A stretch of DNA of 64,000 nt. Source: Kineococcus xinjiangensis. GTDB taxonomy: Bacteria; Actinomycetota; Actinomycetes; Actinomycetales; Kineococcaceae. A program made the position numbers and the translations under genes. Position 1 is the first letter of the stretch. The number at the start of each line of letters is the position of its first letter. The stretch is taken from contig NZ_PTJD01000003.1 in NCBI RefSeq assembly GCF_002934625.1, positions 248,001 to 312,000 on the forward strand, written 5' to 3'. Positions 17,789-26,286 of the stretch are shown here, piece after piece. Under the pieces are notes generated by a model. That model did no database searches, was not told the origin of the DNA, and saw only the letters and a list, made by a program, of their open reading frames with translations.

Positions 17789-18955
17789 GTGCCGGCCCCA
17801 CTCGTCCGCATCGCCACGAGGACCTACCCCCCGGACGCCGGTGCGGCCGCGTTCCGGCTGCAGGCCCTGGCGCGGGCGCTGGTGGCGGCGGGGGCGGAGG
17901 TGGAGGTGGTCACGGTCCGCCCGCCGGGGGCCGATCGGGGACCGGCCGACCGCGGGGTCGAGGTGCGCCGCGCGCCCGTGCTGCGCGACGCGCAGGGTGC
18001 CGTGCGCGGCTACGTGCAGTACCTGAGCTTCGACGTGCCGCTGACCGCGCGCCTGCTCCTGGGGCGCCGGCCCGACGTGGTCGTGCACGAGCCGCCGCCG
18101 ACGACGGGGCTGGCGACGCGGCTGGGCAGCCTGGCGCGGCGGGTTCCCTACGTCTCCTACGCCCCGGACGTGTGGTCGGTGGGGGCGGCGGCGGCGGGTG
18201 CCCCGGGGCCGGTGCTGCGGGCGCTGCGGGTGGCGGAGGCCGCGGCGCTGCGGGGGGCGGCGGCGGTGGTGGCGGTGACCGAGGCGATGGCCGCGGAGGT
18301 GCGGGGGCTCGGCGTGCCCGCGGAGCGGGTGCACGTGGTGGGCAACGGGGTGGACACCGCGGTCTTCCACCCCGGCGCGGCCCCGCCTCCGGGGGCGCCG
18401 GTGGGGACGGGGCTGCTCGCGGTCTACAGCGGCACCATGTCGGAGTGGCAGGGTGCGGACGTGTTCGTGCGGGGCTTCGCGCGCGCGCTGGCGGAGCTGC
18501 CCGGGGCGCGGCTGGTGATGCTCGGCGGCGGGGTGGACGTGCCGCGCCTGCGCCGCCTGGCCGCGGACCTCGCTCCGGCGGCGGTGGAGCTGCCCGGGCC
18601 GGTGCCCGCGGAGGTCGCGGCGGGATGGCTGGCCCGCGCCGACGTGGCGCTGGCGTCGCTGCGGCCGGGGTCGGGCTACGACGCGATGGAACCCACGAAG
18701 ATCGCTGCGGCGGCCGCGTGCGGCACGCCCGTGCTGTTCGCGGGCTCGGGGCGGGGCCGCGCCGTCGTCGCCGAGCACGACCTCGGGGTGGTGGCCGAGC
18801 ACGATCCCGACGCGGTCGCCGCGGCGCTCGCGCGCACGGGGCACCCCTCGGCGCAGCGGCGTGCGCAGGTGCGGGAGTGGGCGCTGCGGCACGGTTCGCT
18901 GACCGCCGCCGCGGGTCGCGCCGCCGCGGTGGTCCTGCGGGTCGCCCGCGGCTGA
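17789..18955 (+). CDS. GT4 family glycosyltransferase
   Basis: A 388-residue GT-B protein. It has the N-terminal segment TYPPDAGAAAFRLQALARAL, an internal VVGNGVDTAVFHPG, the linker LLAVYSGTMSEWQGAD, and the donor-site block AMEPTKIAAAAACGTPVLF. WbuB-like or PimB-like transferases share this layout. The GTG at 17789 is preferred over an in-frame GTG at 17780 because TAGGGT (17776-17781) lies 7 nt upstream of the former, as in other leaderless genes here. The acceptor is not known. Confidence 0.88.
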   Translation: MPAPLVRIATRTYPPDAGAAAFRLQALARALVAAGAEVEVVTVRPPGADRGPADRGVEVRRAPVLRDAQGAVRGYVQYLSFDVPLTARLLLGRRPDVVVHEPPPTTGLATRLGSLARRVPYVSYAPDVWSVGAAAAGAPGPVLRALRVAEAAALRGAAAVVAVTEAMAAEVRGLGVPAERVHVVGNGVDTAVFHPGAAPPPGAPVGTGLLAVYSGTMSEWQGADVFVRGFARALAELPGARLVMLGGGVDVPRLRRLAADLAPAAVELPGPVPAEVAAGWLARADVALASLRPGSGYDAMEPTKIAAAAACGTPVLFAGSGRGRAVVAEHDLGVVAEHDPDAVAAALARTGHPSAQRRAQVREWALRHGSLTAAAGRAAAVVLRVARG

Positions 18956-18977
18956 GTCCGCCCGGGGTGCCGGCCGG

Positions 18978-19000
18978 CGCGGCTGCGGCCGTCAGCCGCG
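18978..19000. terminator. terminator between GT4 and Lrp genes
   Basis: A perfect 8-bp stem (18978-18985 with 18993-19000) with a 7-nt loop lies between the convergent stops and overlaps the stop codon of the regulator gene. Confidence 0.5.
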
Positions 19001-19510
19001 CTGCTGGGGTTGCGCCGGCCTGCCCGCGCGTCCGCGGCCCCGTCCCGCCGTCAGCGCCGCCAGCAGCGGGGCGACGCGGTAGGGCACGGGCGTCGTCAGC
19101 GCGATCTCGGTGGTGGTGCGCACCACCCCCGGCACGGCGAGCACCTCCTGCACGAACGCCTGGAGTTCGGCGTTGCCGGGGCAGGCGACGCGGACGACGA
19201 GGTCGCTGGCGCCGGTGGTGATGCAGATCTCCAGCACCTCGGGGAAGCGGGCCAGGGCGTCGATGATCTCCTGGAGCCCGCCCTGCGCCAGTTGCAGGTG
19301 CAGGAACGCCGTGACGGGCAGCCCGAGGCGCTCCAGGTCGACCCGCACGTCGTAGCCCTGGAGCACGCCCGTCTCCGACAGGCGGGACAGCCGGGCCATC
19401 ACCGTGTTGCGGGCCACCCCGGTGAGGGCGGCGAGTTCGCTGATGCCGCGGCGGGGGTCCTCGGACAGCGCGGCCAGCAGGTCCGCGTCGAGCCGGTCGA
19501 TGCTGCTCAC
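18992..19510 (-). CDS. Lrp/AsnC family transcriptional regulator
   Basis: A 172-residue regulator. The N-terminal winged helix-turn-helix spans about 5-60 (DPRRGISELAALTGVARNTVMARLSRL), and the C-terminal RAM/AsnC ligand domain follows (FLHLQL, FPEVLEICITTGASDLVVRV). These proteins sense amino acids and form octamers. It is divergent from the indolepyruvate oxidoreductase gene, so it likely controls that aromatic amino acid breakdown enzyme and itself through the palindrome at 19545-19561. The GTG at 19510 has GGGAGG upstream; an in-frame GTG at 19519 is a less favoured choice. Confidence 0.92.
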   Translation of the reverse strand: MSSIDRLDADLLAALSEDPRRGISELAALTGVARNTVMARLSRLSETGVLQGYDVRVDLERLGLPVTAFLHLQLAQGGLQEIIDALARFPEVLEICITTGASDLVVRVACPGNAELQAFVQEVLAVPGVVRTTTEIALTTPVPYRVAPLLAALTAGRGRGRAGRPAQPQQRG

Positions 19511-19544
19511 GGACGTCACCTCCCTGGGCTCTTCGCGGTCCGGC

Positions 19545-19561
19545 CTGAGCATATTGCTCAG
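19545..19561. promoter_or_regulatory. Lrp-type operator palindrome
   Basis: CTGAGCATATTGCTCAG is a perfect 17-bp palindrome with an AT core, close to the Lrp/AsnC consensus. It lies 35 bp before the regulator's start and 114 bp before the oxidoreductase start, and it overlaps a possible minus-strand -10 element (CAATAT). Confidence 0.75.
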
Positions 19562-19675
19562 TTGCCGCACACGTTGTTGACGCATCCGCACGCACGGTCG
19601 CACATTGGCTCCTCCAGGCACCAGTGCGGGTGCCTGGACTGCGCGCTGCGCAGGGCGCCGCTGGAGGTGGTCCAC

Positions 19676-22600
19676 GTGATCGAGACGGTGGAGCTGGCCG
19701 GGGCTGGGGAGCCGCGCTCCCTCGACCTCGGGGACCGGTACCGGCCGGGAACCCGACCCGTGCTGCTGACGGGCGTGCAGGCGGTGGCCCGCCTCCTGGT
19801 GGAGCAGCACGTGCGCGACGCCCGGGCGGGGCAGCGGACGGCGACGTTCGTCTCCGGCTACCAGGGCAGCCCGCTGGCGGGCATCGACAAGGCGCTGACG
19901 TCGGTTCCGGCGCTGCGGCGCGAGCACGACGTGCGGCTGGTGCCCGGCGTCAACGAGGAGCTGGGCGCCACGGCGGTGTGGGGCAGCCAGACGGAGCTGC
20001 CGGCGGGCACGCGCACCCACGACGGCGTGCTGGGCGTCTGGTACGGCAAGGGCCCGGGCGTGGACCGCTCCGGCGACGCCATCCGGCACGCCTCCATGTA
20101 CGGGGTGCACCCGCGTGGCGGCGTGCTCGCACTGGCCGGCGACGACCCCGCCTCCAAGTCCTCCACGGTGCCGTGCGTCAGCGAGCGGACCCTCGCCTCG
20201 TTCCAGGTGCCGGTGCTGTACCCGCGCAACGCGGAGGAGCTCGTCACCCTCGGCCTCTACGGCGTCGCCCTCTCGCGCGCCTCGGGCTGCTGGGTCGGTC
20301 TGAAGATCGTCTCCGACGTGGCCGACGGGCTGTTCACCGTCGACCGCGACTTCGCCGCCCTCGACGTGCGCATCCCGCGCATCGAGTGGCAGGGCCGGCC
20401 GTGGGAGTACGTCCAGCGCCGGATGGCCAACCCCACCGACAGCCTCATCGCCGAGGCCGACCTCGTCGGTCCGCGCTGGGCGGTGGTGGAGGAGTTCGGC
20501 AACCTCAACCCGCTCGACGAGGTCACCGTCGACCCGGCCGACGCGTGGTTCGGCATCGCGGCGGCGGGCGCGCAGTACGACTCCGTGCGGCAGGCCCTGG
20601 CCGACCTCGGCCTCGACGACGCCCGCCTGGAGCGCGCCGGGATCCGGCTGCTGCGCATCGGGATGCCGTTCCCCCTCAGCCGCGGCCCGCTGGAGCGCTT
20701 CGCCCGCGGGCTGGAGCAGCTCCTCGTCGTGGAGGAGAAGACGGCGTTCGTCGAGACGCAGGTCCGCGACCTCCTCTACGGCCGCAGCGGCGCCCCGGCG
20801 GTGCTGGGCAAGAAGGGCCCCGACGGGCGGGCGCTCATCCCCGCCGGCGGTGCGCTCACCGCCGACTCCCTCGCGGCGCCGCTGCGCTCGCTGCTGCGGC
20901 GCCGGGTGGACCTGACCCCGCCGGCGCGGACGCCGCGCACGACGCTGAGCCTGACCCCCGTCGACGCCTCGGCCGCGCGCAAGCCCTACTTCTGCAGCGG
21001 CTGCCCGCACAACCGCTCCACCGTGCTGCCGGAGGGGTCCATCGGCGGCGGCGGCATCGGCTGCCACACCATGGTGACGATCGCCTCGCGGGAGTCCTCG
21101 CAGGTGACGGGGCTGACCCAGATGGGCGGCGAGGGTGCGCAGTGGATCGGCCAGGCGCCGTTCACCGACGTGCCGCACATCTTCCAGAACGTCGGCGACG
21201 GCACGTTCTTCCACTCCGGCCAGCTCGCCCTGCAGGCCTGCGTCGCCGCCGGGGTCAACATCACCTACAAGGTCCTGCACAACCAGGTCGTCGCCATGAC
21301 CGGCGCGCAGCACGCCGAGGCGTCGCTGTCGGTGCCGGACCTCACCCGGAAGCTGCACGCCGAGGGCGTGAAGAAGGTCGTGGTGTGCGCCGAGGAGCCG
21401 GAGCGCTACGGCCGCGGCGCGAAGTGGGCCCCCGGCACGTTGGTGTGGCACCGCGACCGCCTCGACGAGGCACAGCGGATGCTGCGCGAGGTTCCCGGCG
21501 TCACCGTCATCATCTACGACCAGATGTGCGCCGCGGAGGCCCGCCGCCTGCGCAAGCGCGGGCAGCTGGAGCAGCGCTCGAAGCGCGTCCTCATCAACGA
21601 GGCCGTCTGCGAGGGGTGCGGGGACTGCGGCCGCAAGAGCAACTGCCTGTCCGTGCAGCCGGTGGACACCGAGTTCGGCCGCAAGACCCGCATCGACCAG
21701 ACCTCGTGCAACACCGACTACACGTGCCTGGAGGGCGACTGCCCCTCGTTCGTGACGGTGCAGGTTCCGGTGACGAAGAAGTCCGGCGGGAAGAAGCCGC
21801 GCACGTCGGCCGGGGCACCGCCGCAGGCGCCGGCGGTGCCGGACCCGCAGTTGCCGGTCCCGAGCCCGACGTACGACGTGTTCCTCGCCGGCGTCGGCGG
21901 CACGGGCATCGTCACCGTGAACGCGGTGCTGGCCACCGCGGCGCTCGTCGACGGCCTGCGCAGCGCCGGCCTGGACCAGACGGGGCTGTCGCAGAAGGCG
22001 GGCCCGGTCACGTCGCACCTGCGGCTGTCCGCCCCGGGTGCGCTCGGCACCGGCGACGTCGCCAACCGCGTCAGCGCCGGGCACGCCCACGCGCTGCTGG
22101 CGTTCGACCTGCTCGTGGGGACGGACGCCAAGAACCTCCCCGTCGCCAGCCAGGCGAGCACGGTCGCCGTCGCGTCGACGAGCAAGACGCCGACGGGGGA
22201 GATGGTCTACGACCCGGGCGTGCGCTACCCGCAGGAGCGGGAGCTGCTGGACAGGCTGACCCGCTCCACCGCGCAGGTGCACACCCTCGACGCCCTCGGC
22301 GCGGCGGAGGTGCTGTTCGGCACCACGACCGTGGCGAACCTCCTCGTCGTGGGCGCCGCGTTCCAGGCGGGGGCGCTGCCGCTGCGCGCGGCGAGCATCG
22401 AGGAGGCGATCCGCCTCAACGGCGTGGAGGTCGCGAAGAACGTCGCCGCGTTCCGCTGGGGACGTCTCGCCGTCGCCGACCCCGCCGCCTTCGCCGCCGC
22501 GACCGCTCCCGCCACCGCGGAGCGCCAGGTGCCCGACGGCTCGCGGTTCCTCGACGGCAGCCCCTTGGCGGGGGAGACCCGCCGGCTCGCGGGGATCCGC

Positions 22601-23212
22601 GCCGCCGCGCTGCGCGACTTCGGCGGCGACGACCTCGCCCGCCGCTACGTCGACCTGGTGGAACTGGCGTGGGAGGCCGAGCGGCGCGCCGGCCAGGCCA
22701 CGCGGTTCTCGGAGGCGGTCGCGTCCTCCCTGCACCGGTTGTGGGCGTACAAGGACGAGTACGAGGTCGCCCGGCTGCTGACGGACCCGCAGCTCATCGC
22801 CGACCTGATGGCGCAGGTCCCGGGTGCGACGGGGCCGACGTTCAACCTGCACCCGCCGGCGCTGCGGGCGATGGGCCTCAAGCACAAGATCCACCTGGGG
22901 CCGCGGTTCGCCCCGGCGATGAGGGCGCTGGCCAGGGCGAAGGTCGTGCGGGGCACGCCCCTGGACGTCTTCGGCTACGCACGGGTCCGCCGGGTGGAGC
23001 GCGCCCTCGCGGCGGAGTTCGAGGCGCTGGTGCGGCACCTGGCTGCCGGTCTCGACGCCGCGGGGTACGAGGCCGCCTGCGAGGTCGTGGAGTCGGCGGA
23101 ACTGGTCCGCGGCTACGAGGACATCAAGCTGGACAGCGTGCAGCGCTACCGCGACCGCCGTGCGGAGCTCGGGTCCCCGCTGCCGGAGCCGGTGGTGAAG
23201 CTGCTCGGCTGA
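19676..23212 (+). CDS. fused indolepyruvate ferredoxin oxidoreductase
   Basis: At 1178 residues this is the long single-chain form of the enzyme, which oxidatively decarboxylates arylpyruvates from aromatic amino acid transamination to aryl-acetyl-CoA and reduces ferredoxin. The N-terminal pyrimidine domain holds GYQGSPLAG; a TPP-binding domain holds GCHTMVTI and NVGDGTFFHSG; a ferredoxin-like cysteine cluster C645, C648, C651, C657 is followed by CNTDYTC...DC; and a C-terminal gamma domain begins LAGVGGTGIVTVNAV. The GTG at 19676 has GGAGG 8 nt upstream. Divergent from an Lrp regulator, which supports amino acid control. Confidence 0.93.
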   Translation: MIETVELAGAGEPRSLDLGDRYRPGTRPVLLTGVQAVARLLVEQHVRDARAGQRTATFVSGYQGSPLAGIDKALTSVPALRREHDVRLVPGVNEELGATAVWGSQTELPAGTRTHDGVLGVWYGKGPGVDRSGDAIRHASMYGVHPRGGVLALAGDDPASKSSTVPCVSERTLASFQVPVLYPRNAEELVTLGLYGVALSRASGCWVGLKIVSDVADGLFTVDRDFAALDVRIPRIEWQGRPWEYVQRRMANPTDSLIAEADLVGPRWAVVEEFGNLNPLDEVTVDPADAWFGIAAAGAQYDSVRQALADLGLDDARLERAGIRLLRIGMPFPLSRGPLERFARGLEQLLVVEEKTAFVETQVRDLLYGRSGAPAVLGKKGPDGRALIPAGGALTADSLAAPLRSLLRRRVDLTPPARTPRTTLSLTPVDASAARKPYFCSGCPHNRSTVLPEGSIGGGGIGCHTMVTIASRESSQVTGLTQMGGEGAQWIGQAPFTDVPHIFQNVGDGTFFHSGQLALQACVAAGVNITYKVLHNQVVAMTGAQHAEASLSVPDLTRKLHAEGVKKVVVCAEEPERYGRGAKWAPGTLVWHRDRLDEAQRMLREVPGVTVIIYDQMCAAEARRLRKRGQLEQRSKRVLINEAVCEGCGDCGRKSNCLSVQPVDTEFGRKTRIDQTSCNTDYTCLEGDCPSFVTVQVPVTKKSGGKKPRTSAGAPPQAPAVPDPQLPVPSPTYDVFLAGVGGTGIVTVNAVLATAALVDGLRSAGLDQTGLSQKAGPVTSHLRLSAPGALGTGDVANRVSAGHAHALLAFDLLVGTDAKNLPVASQASTVAVASTSKTPTGEMVYDPGVRYPQERELLDRLTRSTAQVHTLDALGAAEVLFGTTTVANLLVVGAAFQAGALPLRAASIEEAIRLNGVEVAKNVAAFRWGRLAVADPAAFAAATAPATAERQVPDGSRFLDGSPLAGETRRLAGIRAAALRDFGGDDLARRYVDLVELAWEAERRAGQATRFSEAVASSLHRLWAYKDEYEVARLLTDPQLIADLMAQVPGATGPTFNLHPPALRAMGLKHKIHLGPRFAPAMRALARAKVVRGTPLDVFGYARVRRVERALAAEFEALVRHLAAGLDAAGYEAACEVVESAELVRGYEDIKLDSVQRYRDRRAELGSPLPEPVVKLLG

Positions 23213-23234
23213 GGTCGGCGGTGCGCTCGGAGCG

Positions 23235-23271
23235 CCGGCCTCCGTCCCGGGGTTCCCGGGACGGAGGCCGG
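23235..23271 (+). terminator. terminator after indolepyruvate oxidoreductase
   Basis: A 16-17 bp perfect stem (23235-23250 with 23256-23271) with a 5-nt loop begins 22 nt after the stop codon. Confidence 0.75.
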
Positions 23272-23352
23272 AACGGCAGGACCCGCATCGCTTCCGCGGC
23301 GGGCGATGGATGGCTGTGCGATGCCCGGTGTGGTCCGGAAGGGGGATGGCGA

Positions 23353-23730
23353 GTGACGATGCGCGGGTCGAACCGCTGGGCCCTGCTCCCCGTCACCGTC
23401 GCCGCCTGCGCCCTGGCGCACCTGTACGGGCAGGAGCAGCCGGAGCTCCCGGTCCTCGCGGCGATCTTCGTGATCATGTCTGTGAGGTCGCTGCTGATGA
23501 AGGTGGACGTCGACGGCGAGGAGCTCCGGAGCGTGGAGTTCCTCCGCACCCGGCGCCTGGAGGTCCGCGACGTCGAGGGCGTGGAGGTCGCGGTGCGCGG
23601 CCGGGCGTTCGCTCCTGAGCTCCACATGGGGGACGGACGGAGGATCTTCCTCTCCGGGTTGAGCAGCGGGCTGAGCGGCGCGGAGGAGCAGGCGGAGATG
23701 CTCCGGGACGCGTTGCGCCTCGGCCGGTGA
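23353..23730 (+). CDS. small membrane protein with PH-like domain
   Basis: A 125-residue protein with two hydrophobic segments at about 10-22 and 33-48, followed by a soluble part rich in beta strands (VDGEELRSVEFLRTRRLEVRDVEGVEVAVRGRAFAPEL). This resembles the bacterial PH-domain membrane proteins of actinobacteria, but I cannot confirm the family. The GTG at 23353 has a GGGGGA stretch upstream; an ATG at 23359 is possible. Function unknown. Confidence 0.6.
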   Translation: MTMRGSNRWALLPVTVAACALAHLYGQEQPELPVLAAIFVIMSVRSLLMKVDVDGEELRSVEFLRTRRLEVRDVEGVEVAVRGRAFAPELHMGDGRRIFLSGLSSGLSGAEEQAEMLRDALRLGR

Positions 23731-23847
23731 GGTCCCCGGGAACGGTCCTCGCGCCCCCGAGGTGGGCACTGGCGCCTCGCCCGGGAGCACTTCGCCCGGG
23801 AGCGCCTCGTCAGGGCGGCGACGCCTCGCTCGACCGGGGCGGGGCCG

Positions 23848-24147
23848 TCAGCGGGTGCCGGGGTGCGCGGGTCCGTCGTCGCCGGGGACGGCGTCCTGGA
23901 GGTCCTCGTCGCTGATCCGGACGCCGGCGGTCGGGTCGCCCTGGCCGGTGCCGTCGGCGACGTCGTCCTGCTGGCCGAAGGGGTCCTGGGGGTCGCGTGC
24001 GGGAGCCGGGAGGGGGCCGGAGTTCGACGCCCGCGCGTTCTCGCGGCTGCCCTGGTCCTGGACCTGGCGGACCTCGGCGTTGTCGAACACGTCGACGGTG
24101 TCGTCGCTGGGGGTGGTGCCGGTCGGGGCGTCGCTGTTCTGGCTCAC
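23848..24147 (-). CDS. small acidic hypothetical protein
   Basis: A 99-residue, strongly acidic, low-complexity protein rich in Asp, Gly, Pro and Gln (for example PSDDTVDVFDNAEV and PFGQQDDVADGTGQGDP). No hydrophobic segment or known domain is visible, and it is probably disordered. The GTG start at 24147 has AGGGTGG about 8 nt upstream. Codon use is consistent with coding, but the assignment is uncertain. Confidence 0.5.
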   Translation of the reverse strand: MSQNSDAPTGTTPSDDTVDVFDNAEVRQVQDQGSRENARASNSGPLPAPARDPQDPFGQQDDVADGTGQGDPTAGVRISDEDLQDAVPGDDGPAHPGTR

Positions 24148-24244
24148 GAGGAACCACCCTCCGGCCCGCGAGGGTCGACCGCCACCTGAGCGGGCCCTTC
24201 GGGCCGGTGCGCACGGTGGCAGCCACGGCATCCCCTCCCTCTCG

Positions 24245-24385
24245 GTGAGCTGGACGAGCCACCACCGGGTCGAGATCACGGCTCCCACCCGTCTACCGGT
24301 CGTGATGGCGGAGGACGCGCCGTCCGAGGGCTGCATCGCCGAGGAGCACGTCCAGCGACCGGGCGGGCCGCTGATCGTCGAGTGA
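24245..24385 (+). CDS. possible 46-residue hypothetical protein
   Basis: A short open frame from GTG 24245 with coding-like third positions in its latter half (MAEDAPSEGCIAEEHVQRPGG). It lacks a Shine-Dalgarno sequence and any known domain. It may be a real small gene or chance. Confidence 0.25.
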   Translation: MSWTSHHRVEITAPTRLPVVMAEDAPSEGCIAEEHVQRPGGPLIVE

Positions 24386-24398
24386 CGGGGGGCCGAGC

Positions 24399-24668
24399 TC
24401 AGCCGCCGTAGCGGGCGGCGGCGCGCTCCCTGGCCTTCGCGGTCTCGACGTCCCGGTCCTTGGGCGGGGCGGTGGTGACGAGCTCGCCCAGCAGGCGGCG
24501 GGTCACCTCCGCCACCTCGGCCACGGCGCGGTCGAAGGCGGCGGCGTTGCGCTGGGACGGGCGCACCGTCCCCGAGACCTTCCGCACGTACTGCAGCGCG
24601 GCGGCCTCGACCTCCTCGTCGGTGGCGGGCGGGGCGAAGTTGTGCAGCGGGCGGATGTTGCGGCACAT
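24399..24668 (-). CDS. DUF2277 family protein
   Basis: An 89-residue protein beginning MCRNIRPLHNFAPPATDEEV, the hallmark of DUF2277. Members are short, soluble, helical, and have a conserved N-terminal Cys; their function is unknown. The ATG at 24668 has TACGCT 6 nt upstream and no SD, so it is a leaderless candidate. It is divergent from the LacI gene. Confidence 0.88.
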   Translation of the reverse strand: MCRNIRPLHNFAPPATDEEVEAAALQYVRKVSGTVRPSQRNAAAFDRAVAEVAEVTRRLLGELVTTAPPKDRDVETAKARERAAARYGG

Positions 24669-24724
24669 GCGGGCAGCGTAGGTGCGGCCTCCGACGCCCG
24701 GCTGCACCGCGCGTGGGAGGTGAG

Positions 24725-24773
24725 TTGACAGGCTCGGGAGCGGGACGCACGATAAGCTCTCTACAACGTTGCA
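24725..24773 (+). promoter_or_regulatory. LacI gene promoter with operator
   Basis: A perfect -35 TTGACA at 24725-24730 is followed by a weak -10 (CACGAT at 24748-24753, 17-bp spacer). A palindromic core CAACGTTG (24764-24771) lies just downstream, at or past +1. The same core occurs at the sugar-uptake operon promoter (26011-26018), so the regulator probably represses itself. Confidence 0.7.
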
Positions 24774-24812
24774 CACGGCGGTTGCCCTGCGACGACGAGC
24801 CGCGGAGGGGCC

Positions 24813-25865
24813 ATGACGACGACGAGTGCGGGACCCCTTCCGCAGGCGGAGGGACGTCGTGGTGCGGGGGCCGCCACGCTGCGGGACGTCGCGCGCCTCG
24901 CGGGCGTCTCCATCAAGACCGTGTCCAACGTGGTCAACGACTACCCCCACGTCCGCCCCACCACCCGGCAGCGGGTGGAGGAGGCGATCCGGACGCTGGA
25001 CTACCAGCCCAACCTCACGGCCCGGACGCTGCGCTCCGGTCGCACCGGGGCCCTGGCCCTCGCCGTGCCGGAGCTGCGACTGCCCTACTTCGCCGAGCTC
25101 GCCGACGAGGTGATCCGCGCCGCGGAACGGCGGGGGATGGTCGTCCTCATCGAGCAGACCAACCGCGACCGCCAGCGCGAGGTCGACCTGCTCGCCAGCG
25201 CGCGGCTGCGCATGGTGGACGGCCTGCTCTTCAGCCCGCTCGTCCTCGGCATCGAGGACGCCGCTCTCATCGAGATCGACACGCCGCTCGTGCTCCTCGG
25301 CGAACGGATGTTCCACCCGTCGGTGGACCACGTGACCATGCGCAACGTGGAGGCCGCCCGGGCCGCCACGGAGTACCTCCTCCACCGCGGGCGCCGGCGC
25401 ATCGCCGTGGTCGGCGTCCATCCGGGTGAGGTCATCGGCACCGCCGGCCTGCGCCTGCGCGGCTACCGCGAGGCCCTGGAGCATGCGGGCATCGAGGTGG
25501 ACGAGCGGCTCTTCGGCGTCGCGGACCTCTGGCACCTGCGCGAGGGCGACGAGGCCACCAGGACCCTGATCGACTCCGGCGTCGACTTCGACGCGGTGTT
25601 CGCCTTCAACGACACCCTGGCGCTCGGGGCGATCCATGCGCTGCGCTCGGCGGGCCGGGAGGTTCCCGACGACGTGGCCGTCATGGGCTTCGACAACTCC
25701 GACGAGGGCATGTACTCGATACCGGGCCTCACCACGATCGACCCCGGCCGGCGCCGGATCGCGGAGTCCGCCGTGGACGTGTTGCTGAACCGGATCGAGA
25801 ACCGCGGATCGGCGGCCAGACACGTCGAGGTCGGCTTCAGCGTGGTCGTGCGCGAGTCCGCCTGA
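24813..25865 (+). CDS. LacI family transcriptional regulator of arabinoside uptake
   Basis: A 350-residue repressor. The N-terminal helix-turn-helix and hinge (TLRDVARLAGVSIKTVSNVVNDYPHV, residues 22-47, then LDYQPNLTARTLRSGRTG) are canonical. The C-terminal half is a periplasmic-binding-protein-like ligand domain (AFNDTLALGAIHAL, VAVMGFDNSDEG). The ligand is likely arabinose or an arabino-oligosaccharide, inferred from the GH51 enzyme in the downstream operon. Matching operators precede this gene and the operon. Confidence 0.92.
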   Translation: MTTTSAGPLPQAEGRRGAGAATLRDVARLAGVSIKTVSNVVNDYPHVRPTTRQRVEEAIRTLDYQPNLTARTLRSGRTGALALAVPELRLPYFAELADEVIRAAERRGMVVLIEQTNRDRQREVDLLASARLRMVDGLLFSPLVLGIEDAALIEIDTPLVLLGERMFHPSVDHVTMRNVEAARAATEYLLHRGRRRIAVVGVHPGEVIGTAGLRLRGYREALEHAGIEVDERLFGVADLWHLREGDEATRTLIDSGVDFDAVFAFNDTLALGAIHALRSAGREVPDDVAVMGFDNSDEGMYSIPGLTTIDPGRRRIAESAVDVLLNRIENRGSAARHVEVGFSVVVRESA

Positions 25866-25886
25866 CCCACTGCTCCACCCCTTGCC

Positions 25887-25909
25887 TTCCCGGTCGCATC
25901 GGCCGGGAA
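25887..25909 (+). terminator. terminator after LacI gene
   Basis: TTCCCGG (25887-25893) pairs with CCGGGAA (25903-25909) around a 9-nt loop, 22 nt after the stop. Confidence 0.5.
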
Positions 25910-25973
25910 TCACCTTGCGCTGCAACGAGAATGTGATGCGTGCTGCGCGGGTGAACCGGTTCCCCGGGGCGGC

Positions 25974-26020
25974 TTGACAGGGGGCTGGTGGGTACGCATG
26001 ATTGCCCTCACAACGTTGTA
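25974..26020 (+). promoter_or_regulatory. promoter and operator of arabinoside uptake operon
   Basis: TTGACA (25974-25979), a 17-bp spacer and CATGAT (25997-26002) form a good sigma-70 promoter. The palindrome ACAACGTTGT (26010-26019) covers the expected start of transcription, a position suited to repression by the LacI protein. The gene-free stretch 25866-26286 therefore holds a terminator, this promoter and a leader of about 270 nt in which I see no further clear element. Confidence 0.8.
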
Positions 26021-26286
26021 AACGAGAAGTTCCCGGGTGCGGCCACCGCCCACCGGAGGGCTCTCGAGGGTCGAGGAGGACCCGGTAGCACCACCGTTCC
26101 GCGCCACCCAGAACGATTTCCGCAAGACCCGGGAACCCGTGCCCGTGCCCGCCACCGGCGGATCGAGCGGGCGGGAACCCGCTCCGCAGCGAGACGCCCC
26201 AGCCGACGGCAGCGCCCACCGGGCCCGCCGCCACCACGAGCCGAGCACGACGACGCAGTCCGTGCGGCCACACCGAGAGGGAGCAC

